Assembly (NCBI GenBank): GCA_032622095.1
Contig: CP136061.1
Coordinates: forward strand, 122,088,754-122,152,753
Length of the DNA stretch: 64,000 nt
From: Siphonodentalium dalli
Lineage: Eukaryota; Mollusca; Scaphopoda; Gadilida; Siphonodentaliidae
Direction: 5' to 3'
Positions 56,936 to 64,000 of this stretch are shown piece by piece. Both the position numbers and the translations under genes were made by a program. Position 1 is the first letter of the stretch. The number at the start of each line of letters is the position of its first letter. The notes beneath the pieces are model-generated. The model saw only the letters and a program-made list of their open reading frames with translations. It was not told where the DNA came from and made no database searches.

Positions 56936-57471
56936 TGATTAACTTTCTGTTATAATCAGAATATGTTTTTAGCACATAATAAGCAAACTAGTGATTATAG
57001 CACCTATCATCACAATCCAGTGGTCCAGTTTGTTTTAAGAAATACTCCATTTCAACTCTAGGGTAAAATATTCAGCCTACCATAGTTTTTTAGAAAAGGG
57101 CGTGAATAAAGTACGGTCCTTCCGGTTGATCATCTCGTCCAATTTCGTGGCATTTGTTTGCGTCGCAATAAATACGAATTAATTTGAAGTTTATAAATAT
57201 TTTATTAACTTTACACAATGTATTATGGTTTTTCTTGTGATATGAAATGACTCTACTTTATACATGTATAGACTATAGCAACACACGACACAGAAGTACC
57301 CCAAATCTAGGAGAATTGATCTGAAATTGTATAAATTATTAAAAACCGCAACGACCGTCACCATCACCTGATCTGTGATCACTCATCATCAGCTGACCAT
57401 TGTTGACAACGTTCATTCAATCATATCAGGCTAGTCTTCCGTGATTTTCAAGTTGAACTTTATCAGTTAGA
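56936..57471 (+). promoter_or_regulatory. Presumed upstream region of the host gene
   Basis: 536 bases between the LINE and the signal-peptide ATG contain no recognised repeat. A CCAAT lies near 57138. No TATA box was seen at a convincing distance. Promoter assignment is by position only. Confidence 0.25.
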
Positions 57472-57541
57472 ATGGCATTCAACCTGTCAGTTTATCACAC
57501 ATTGGCTCTCATTGTTATTCTCCTCAAGCCAATAACTGAGG
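57472..57541 (+). CDS. First coding exon of a secreted or membrane protein (signal peptide)
   Basis: ATGG with A at -3 is a good initiation context. The exon encodes MAFNLSVYHT, then the hydrophobic core LALIVILL and KPITE, a classical signal peptide. It ends after one base of the next codon at G/GTAAGT, a consensus donor (phase 1). The 23 residues would target the protein to the secretory pathway. Phase-1 junctions right after a signal peptide are common in extracellular modular proteins. The mini-exon at 63571 has matching phase. The LINE lies upstream in antisense. The alternative is a chance ORF next to a chance donor. Hydrophobic core, Kozak context and donor all agreeing argue against that. 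Confidence 0.55.
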
Positions 57542-57911
57542 GTAAGTATTTTTTCTAGACATTTCGTACCATCTGGTCGTTTCGTACCAGATTGTTTGGT
57601 CGTTTCGTAAATTTCCATATAATTTATAAATATGAATGATGTATAGTAAATGAATTTGTTATTTTTGAATTCATACTTTTGTAGCAGTCGCTGTGTAGTA
57701 TCAAAATATGCACCACAAACAATATTTATACTATAGACCATTTGACAGATCTATCTATAAGTATAACCTTTAACTTAAGGCGGGATAACTCCCTGGGTTA
57801 CTAGTAGGTACCGTATATATACCTTGTTGACGAGAGTGGGTTAGGACCGGAGGCTCGTTCTCGACGAAAACTGCGAGTTCAGACTAAAATTATATGTCAA
57901 ATTGTAGGTCT

Positions 57912-58867
57912 GGATCCGGGCCCACTCGCCCCAGGGCCATGCAGCTCGCCCCAGGCCGTTTTTGGGGCGAGCTGGCCCACCTTTCAGGGGCGAGCTGACC
58001 CGGGTATTACATTTGTATTAAAGTTGTAAATAAGTTAATATATATTAATATATTAATTTCTTAAGTTCAGATTATGATATATTTCTGAGTTATGTCCATC
58101 AATTTTGACATTTAGATTACTTTAGGCACGTTTGTTAGCAAAGATAATAGCCATGCAGTTTATCACACTAGTTGGTTGAACGACGAACCGGCGAATTCAT
58201 AAATAACAATAATGAACTGTTTTCACATTCTGGATATTAAAGTTTCTCTTATTCTCTGAGTTCATCTCACTATCTCTGGAGTTTGGGAAACCCTTAGAAG
58301 CCGTTATTATATCCCCATTCATATCCTATCAAAACAATCGAAGCAGGTTGTTTACACAGTAACCAATCGACTAATCACACCTCACACTTCAGAGGATGAG
58401 ATGGCTTCAGTGTGATAGATAATCACTTTCATATGCCGACCACATACCGTATATAAGCAGTGCAATATTTATCTGACATCATAACCACAAATATGTTCCG
58501 TTGTATCTGCGACTAAGCCGACTATATACAACGGCAGTGGCTCGACTCAAGCACATTTTCGATCGAGGAATGGAGTATATTCCGACATGACGTTCTGACA
58601 AATAATGATCTCGAATGTGTGTATATTTAATTCAACATTCCAAATTCAATGATACACATCTTGGGTATCAGTTGACCGATTTGGGTATCACTTTGTATGG
58701 TATCACTTGACTCGGGTATCACTTGACTGTAAGCCAGAGAAAGCAAGCAAAACGACCCCAAAACGACAACTTAAATAAGACATTATCCCTTGGGGCGAGC
58801 TGGCTCGGGGCGAACTGGCCCAGGTCGACTGGGGCGAGCTGGCCCTGGGGCGAGTGGGCCCGTTTCC
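57912..58867. mobile_element. hAT-like GC-rich element in intron 1, 8-base duplication
   Basis: GTAGGTCT flanks it at 57904-57911 and 58868-58875. The ends GGATCCGGGCCCACTCGCCC and the complement of GGAAACGGGCCCACTCGCCC match at 17 of 20 positions. Subterminal arrays of 'GGGGCGAGCTGGCCC' lie at both ends. The AT-rich interior has no transposase. It is young-looking because the duplication is perfect. Confidence 0.85.
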
Positions 58868-59600
58868 GTAGGTCTAGGTTTGCAGTATCAGAAACCAGTG
58901 GCATTTTCTGGGAAAATGTTAGTTAAGTGGCAGAAATTTGTCTTCGAAAGTAGCCTTTGGCATTCGTACGCAAACAACACAAAACCCAATTTCCCCCTAA
59001 AACATAACTTTGTGACATGTGGCCACGTGTCCCTACTACAATTCCATTTGAAAATATTTAACGTTTTCCACATGGACTACCCACAGAAACGAATTTACCA
59101 AGCCCACTAAACTAGTCTAAATACGTGGTTTCAGAATCCATTTTGTCGACTTATTTGCCACCTGCACGCGGTTACAGAGGTCAATCCCGTATCACTACAT
59201 ATATGGAAGCCCATAGTTGTCAATTAACGTTTGTCTTTCCAAGCACGGAAACTGTGTCGTGATATATCATATATATAAATTTCAAATATTGCGTTCGTCG
59301 TGTGGTTCCGTATATATACATGGCAGTGAACGTATTATTGCAGACTTGTTAAAGATGAATTCAGGGTTCCATACCTCCAGTTGCAACAACAGCATACACC
59401 TATTAACCACTTTCGCGTGTGTCACTGCAGTCAATTTTGAAGAATTGAAATTTGTTATACATTTAGCGTTCCTCCAGACCATTTGACCTACATGTGCGAT
59501 ATCTAATTACGGCATAATGGTTTTTTAATTTATTTTCATTTAATATTATTTGGGGAGGGATAGTGTTGCTGTGAGGTCCGTAAATTGACTTTTTTTATGT
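58868..59600. other. Intron 1 sequence, no gene recognised
   Basis: Short frames only. Confidence 0.4.
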
Positions 59601-59604
59601 TTAC

Positions 59605-60345
59605 CCATACCATAGTATGGTAAACATAGTGTCGTTGCCCGGATTGACCACTCGTCGTTGGTCCGTCTGTCTGTCTGTCCGTCTGTCCGTCTGTCTGTCC
59701 GTAGACACTTTACGAGTAATGCGATAACTCAAACATTTTTTATCCGATCGAAACCAAATTTTGTATATGGGTTTCTCAGCCCAAAATACAGATCGAGTTC
59801 GAATTTGGGTTTGATCCGAGATTTTGTTACAGAGTTATGGCCCTTTTTCAACTTATAATTCACGCATTCTGCGATAACTCAAACATTTTTTATCTGATTG
59901 GAACCAAATTTGGTATGTGAGTTTCACAGCCCAAAATACAGATCGAGTTCGAATATGGGTTTGATCCGATTAATTTTAAAGGAGTTATGACCCTTTTTCG
60001 AAAATAAAATTGAAAAATTGAATCGATTTTTTTTTATATTTTTTTTTTACTTTTATAATAATAATAAAAAAAATGTCATTGGCATTGTCATTTGTTTTCA
60101 TTTAGATATTGATGATTATGATAAAAAGATTTCCAATGTGTCCCTTTAATTTGTTTAAATAAGTTAAAAAAAATTGAAAAACTAACACCATTAATATAAC
60201 TCTGCCAAGGGTACCCCGAATCACCACACCAAATTTGATTAAATCGGTCCAAAATCTTGTGTTATGTACTGGTAAATCTGTTTGGAGCAACATTAAATCC
60301 AATTCACCAATTGCCTTTGGACTTATGCCAATGTGCAAATAATCT
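59605..60345 (-). mobile_element. Long interspersed repeat H
   Basis: Read on the - strand, it has two tandem ~150-base blocks ('CGATCTGTATTTTGGGCTG', 'TTTGAGTTATCGC'; + strand 59721-59870 and 59871-60010). Next come a GACA/GGAC microsatellite (59662-59702) and a terminal hairpin GTTTACCATAC-TATG-GTATGGGTAAAC (59606-59632). The layout parallels repeat G although the sequences differ. It has no coding sequence. Confidence 0.6.
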
Positions 60346-60837
60346 GATACATAAGGCTATGGCATCTAATTTAAAATAAAGATTCAACAATAAACATCAC
60401 ATGCTATTAACAGTAGACATGGACATCTGTGCTGCTATATAATTGATATTAATGGGTCAGTGGTGAGGTTGCTTATCTGTATACTAGGACACATTATTAT
60501 TGTAAACTTAAATTGGACTCTCTTAACCCAAGTATTCCATGTCCAGGTCACACCTACACATTTAACCCATGGGCTTGCTGGCTGTGGCGGTTTAGCATTA
60601 CAGATTCTGTACCAGTGCATTCTCTTATATAAATGCCAGTGACCCATAAATTCCAATAATTTGTGTTATGTACATTTGTCTATAATAGTACATAACAGTA
60701 TACTCTATAATTGAACACCAAAACTCTCATTTATCCGATCATATTAAATTTTTATCGCCAAGGGATGGGTTAACATCTGCCGATCGTGATCGGCCTCTCG
60801 TTTTCGGATAGGCATCGTGTGGTCGCTTTTATTAGCT
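60346..60837. other. Intron sequence with a family B fragment
   Basis: 60562-60645 begins TTTAACCC and carries 'CCAGTGCATTCTCTTATATA', one arm of a family B hairpin. The remainder is unassigned. Confidence 0.5.
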
Positions 60838-61254
60838 CACCTGAGACAAATTCTCCGGTGGAGCTATAGTCATCACTCCTCGTCCGTCCGTCCGTCTGTC
60901 TGTCCGTCTGTCTGTCCGTCAACTTTTTAAAAAACATCTTCTCCTCTGAAACCATCATACCGAATTGGTTCATATTTGGTGTGGATGTTCCCTAGGTGAC
61001 TCTCATTCAGATTTGTTCCAATGAGGTCACCAAGTCAAATAGTTTTGATGTCAGGACCATAACTATTTTTCCACATAGTAATTCTTAAAACGACTTCTTT
61101 TCTGAAGTTGTCGGGCCGAATGGGTTCATATTTGGTATGAGGGTACCTTGGGTGACTGTGGTTCAGATTTGTTCAAATGAGGTCACTGGGTCAAATGTGG
61201 GTGGGGCTATGGACATAAATCTGAATTTTTTAAAAATTTTTTCAATTTAACTTA

Positions 61255-62100
61255 TCAGAATGAGGTCCCCAGAGGGTGAATTTAGTGATACTAGCCCGCT
61301 GTGCAGGATAGCGTCACTAAATTCACCCTCTGGGGACCTCATTCTGCAAATAACAGACAGACTATTTCAAGGCTTGATTGTATAATACATTGTGTTGCTT
61401 GAGGCCAGACATGCACAATGTAGGAACAGACATGCTTTTAGTGATGCTATCCCACACAGCGGGCTAGCATCACCAAATTCACCATCTGGAGACCTCATTC
61501 TGCTTAGGCCTCATCTTCTGGGAAGTATCTATAGTATCAAATTTACATTGTTGTTAGTTAAATTTCCCTTCTAGGAAGTTTCTATATCCCCTAATTTGCA
61601 GAAGATAAAATTCATAATTGAGGGGCCCAATGGGTGAACATCACCAACTTCAACTGGGGAAATTCAATTTTAATCTAGATCTTCCATAGCAGTTGAGGGC
61701 CTTATCAGAATGAGGTCCCCAGAGGGTGAATTTCGCGTCACTAAATTCACCCTCTGGGGACCTCATTCTGCAAATGACAGACACACTATCACACTATTTC
61801 AAGGCTTGATTTTATAATACATTGTGTTGCTTGAGGCCAGGCATGCACAATGTAGAAACAGACACGCTTTTTGTGATGCTATCCCGCACAGCAGGCTAGC
61901 ATCACCAAATTCACCCTCTGGAGACCTCATTCTGCTTAGGCCTCATCTTCTGGGAAGTATCTATAGTATCAAATTTACATTGTTGTTAGTTAAATTTCCC
62001 TTCTAGGAAGTTTCTATATCCCCTAATTTGCAGAAGATAAAATTCATAAATGAGGTGCCCAATGGGTGAATATCACCAACTTCAACTGGGGAAGTTAATT
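61255..62100 (+). repeat. Two tandem ~400-450-base family F units
   Basis: Units at 61255-61706 and 61707-62100 share 'CTTATCAGAATGAGGTCCCC', 'ACATTGTGTTGCTTGAGGCC', 'CTTCTGGGAAGTATCTATAG' and 'CAATGGGTGAA'. Each contains the F palindrome and a half-palindrome. The array sits inside repeat G. Confidence 0.85.
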
Positions 62101-62433
62101 CTTATCCTTTGTGAACATGGGATCACAAAGTCAAATAAGGCCAGAGCAAGAGACTTAACTATTTCACTACATAGTAATTCTTAAAATATGTTTGCAAGAA
62201 CTAGTTGGCTTATATAGAATGGAATGTTCTTCCTTGACTGCAATGCAGATTTTTTTTAATGGGGTCACCTGGTCAAATAGGGGCCAAGCGAAGGACAGTT
62301 TCCCTCTTAATATGCTTCCTTCACAAGGACCATCAGGTCTATTTTACTGATATTTATGATATGTATCAAGGGTTCTTTGGTGTCTGGGATTCAAATTTAT
62401 TCAGATTGTGTCACCAGGTTAAATAGGGTGGGA

Positions 62434-62514
62434 GAATTACTATAGAGACATATAGTTATGTCCCTGGTCCCACCGTGGGACCAGGGACATAACTATATGT
62501 CTCTATAGTAATTC
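62434..62514. repeat. 81-base perfect palindrome
   Basis: GAATTACTATAGAGACATAT through 'GTCCCTGGTCCCAC' is followed, after a single base, by its exact complement. The arm sequence resembles the 'GTTATGTCCCTGGCT' block of repeat G, in which it sits. Confidence 0.9.
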
Positions 62515-63234
62515 TTAAAATGTCTTCTCAAGAGAGTTTGGACTATTTAGCTTTAATACATATAGTATGGAGGAATCAGGAGGATCCTTTAGTGACTGAG
62601 ATTCAGATTTGTTAAAATGAGGTCAACCTTTCAAGAAATGGCAGGCTATGGGGACACTTTTGTGTCCAATAAAATCATCGAAATACCAAATTCATTAAAA
62701 CATCTACCTTGGAACCACCTGACTGATTGGTCTGACATACATGTATTGTGTTTTGGGTCCATGGATAATTGGGCTTCAAACATGTTTAAATGGTTTTAGA
62801 AAAAGGCGCTTGTGAGATTGGAAATTTCCAACAATTGAGAAAGTTTGAGGTGTCGGTTGTGAAATTCCAACCTAAGACTTGGGAGTCTGGAGCCCGGTCG
62901 GGAGGGGACTTGTTGAGCTGGAGGAGTGGGGTGATCAGTAGTGTACAGTTGGCAATTTCAAGGTGGATTTTCAACAAGCTACATACTTGAAGTCTCTCTA
63001 GCCACATATCCTGTTTAAATCTACTTCTTTTAAAGTGATTATGAAAAGTGCTGACTGTTTTGGTCTCCAGAGTCCCAGTCTTATCAGTCTTTGCCGTCTG
63101 GTGAGCGACCCCACAGTCATTGACTGTCTTGTTTTTCTCGACATATATGGAAGTTACATGTATATATGTGGACGAGTCCCGTGTCCATAACATATAATTG
63201 GGATGGGTACCATGCAGTGTTTAAGTGTTATTAT

Positions 63235-63442
63235 CACAGGGGTCTGTAATGCGCTACGCTGCCCACACCCCCTTTTGCGCTGCCCATGCATATACGCCTC
63301 TATATACGCGCCTGCTTCACGTTAATGGTAGTATTATTATACGACCATTAACGTGAAGCAGGCGCGTATATAGAGGCGGCGTATATGGATAGCGCAAAAG
63401 GGGGGGGGGGAGCGGCAGCGGAGCTCATTACAGACCCTTGTG
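63235..63442. mobile_element. Palindromic MITE, family L copy 2, 8-base duplication
   Basis: GTTATTAT lies at 63227-63234 and 63443-63450. The ends are CACAGGGGTCTG and the complement of CACAAGGGTCTG. The arms are about 95 bases with 'TATACGCGCCTGCTTCACG'. The duplication length suggests hAT mobilisation. Confidence 0.85.
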
Positions 63443-63570
63443 GTTATTATCTTAGATATTGATATTATGATGTCTATTAATAAATATATCAGAATATATT
63501 ATTTATCATTGACATTCATGGCCATTCATGTTTCGATTGGAATGGTATATTGATATGTTTCTCAACGCAG

Positions 63571-63627
63571 ATAAAGCTATTCCGGAGAATAACAAGAGTT
63601 CAAATGTCAGTGGATGGATGCGGACGG
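63571..63627 (+). CDS. Mini-exon 2 of the secreted/membrane protein
   Basis: 57 bases lie between an acceptor (TTTCTCAACGCAG) and a donor (GTAAGG). Joined to exon 1 the split codon becomes GAT, and the frame reads D-KAIPENNKSSNVSGWMRT, leaving phase 1 again. It is a symmetric 1-1 exon with no stop. NKS and NVS are N-glycosylation sequons, expected on the extracellular side of the protein. The intron is about 6.03 kb, filled with repeats. Further exons would lie beyond 64000. Phase agreement plus both splice sites support it, but 57 bases is short enough for chance. Confidence 0.45.
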
Positions 63628-63736
63628 GTAAGGTGGTGGTGAATACACTATAGTACGAAATGCCATATTATACAAAATGCCATCCAAATTTACCTTTGTT
63701 CAATGCGTGCATGCTCTTGATCACACGATTAATGGC

Positions 63737-63738
<2 letters not shown>

Positions 63739-63768
<30 letters not shown>
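63739..63768 (+). repeat. (TA)n microsatellite
   Basis: About 14 uninterrupted TA units inside the presumed intron 2. Confidence 0.95.
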
Positions 63769-63771
<3 letters not shown>

Positions 63772-64000
63772 AAGACCACCATACTGTGTCCAGAACCCAC
63801 ACTCCATGAATGCTCAACATGATAAATTCCAATTAAAAAATTCACACAAAGTATATAGTTATATAGGTAAGATTAAATATTTTTTTTAATTATTTCGACA
63901 CATTCGTATATATGCATTATTTGATCTTATATTCTATACTAAGTATGTATAAGATTCAAATAATTTTGCAAATTTATGTATAAGCTGTATTAAAAACAAT

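Larger units (their letters stand above)
60838..63140 (-). mobile_element. Long interspersed repeat G, - copy, interrupted by family F array
   Basis: It begins with the terminal hairpin 'GCTCACCTGAGACAAATTCTCCGGTG' as several motifs, then 'GGAGCTATAGTCATCACTCC', CCGT/CTGT repeats (60881-60920) and G blocks. After the F array (61255-62100), G blocks resume to about 62760. Repeat K follows (62815-62890), then the 'GACAGTCAATGACTG' segment (to about 63140), mirroring 6862-8728 in order. Confidence 0.6.

Noticed and set aside
58723-59110. Gly/Ala/Arg/Pro-rich frames
   Set aside because: They are translations of the GGGGCGAGCTGGCCC subterminal array of the hAT-like element at 57912-58867.
62786-63193. 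135-codon reverse frame
   Set aside because: The DNA is repeat K plus the lead segment of repeat G, also present at 6862-7240, where the same frame is not open.

Overview
The window is eukaryotic, intron- and transposon-dominated DNA. There is no bacterial gene density, operon or ribosome-binding-site pattern. The AT-rich background, the many ACATGTAC/TACCGGTA-type palindromes, the GGAC/GACA-tailed repeats next to 'GACCCAGTGACC' blocks, and the very high density of inverted-repeat elements suggest a marine invertebrate. A mollusc is my best guess, from general familiarity with such repeats, but the sequence alone does not prove it.

One host gene can be supported. On the + strand a 70-base first coding exon (57472-57541) encodes a signal peptide and ends in a GTAAGT donor. 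A 57-base mini-exon (63571-63627) has matching phase and two N-glycosylation sequons. They would be exons 1 and 2 of a secreted or membrane protein whose remainder lies beyond the window. A second, dead coding fragment (39378-39566) has a CRE-like site just upstream and an in-frame stop.

Almost everything else is mobile DNA. (i) A 5'-truncated, mutated LINE with endonuclease and reverse transcriptase lies on the - strand (50549-56935). It is split by a 3.5-kb TA-flanked inverted-repeat element. (ii) A foldback element with about 350-base arms and a 9-base target duplication (19031-21355) carries a BED-finger hAT relic with its own 8-base duplication in its left arm. (iii) About 15 copies of one TA-flanked palindromic family (here family A, ends CAGTAATGCCC) include full parents, short folded derivatives, and a copy split by a 4.2-kb TAA-flanked element. 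(iv) TTAA-flanked, piggyBac-like families B, C, E, M and N occur; B carries two perfect-looking hairpins per copy. (v) Several 8-base-duplication hAT-like elements are present (F, L, 25731-26487, 57912-58867). (vi) A 4.1-kb element (J, 38192-42309) has GCGCTTAAGC-rich ends. (vii) Long repeats G and H share a layout of tandem blocks, a GGAC microsatellite and a terminal hairpin.

Region by region: 1-8.7 kb holds family A split by the TAA element, palindromes C1 and M, then repeat G. 9.9-18 kb has B, A, a 57-G tract, C/D and N. 19-27.6 kb is the foldback/hAT nest followed by hAT-like F and others. 27.6-33 kb is B copies and decayed repeats. 33-36.7 kb is nearly featureless. 36.7-45 kb is N2, J and tandem unit I. 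45-50 kb is a family-A-based tandem duplication. 50-57 kb is the interrupted LINE. 57.4-64 kb is the host gene start, whose about 6-kb first intron is filled with repeats H, G, F and L.

Family letters are my own labels. Boundaries come from reading inverted repeats and target duplications by eye, without alignment or database search.
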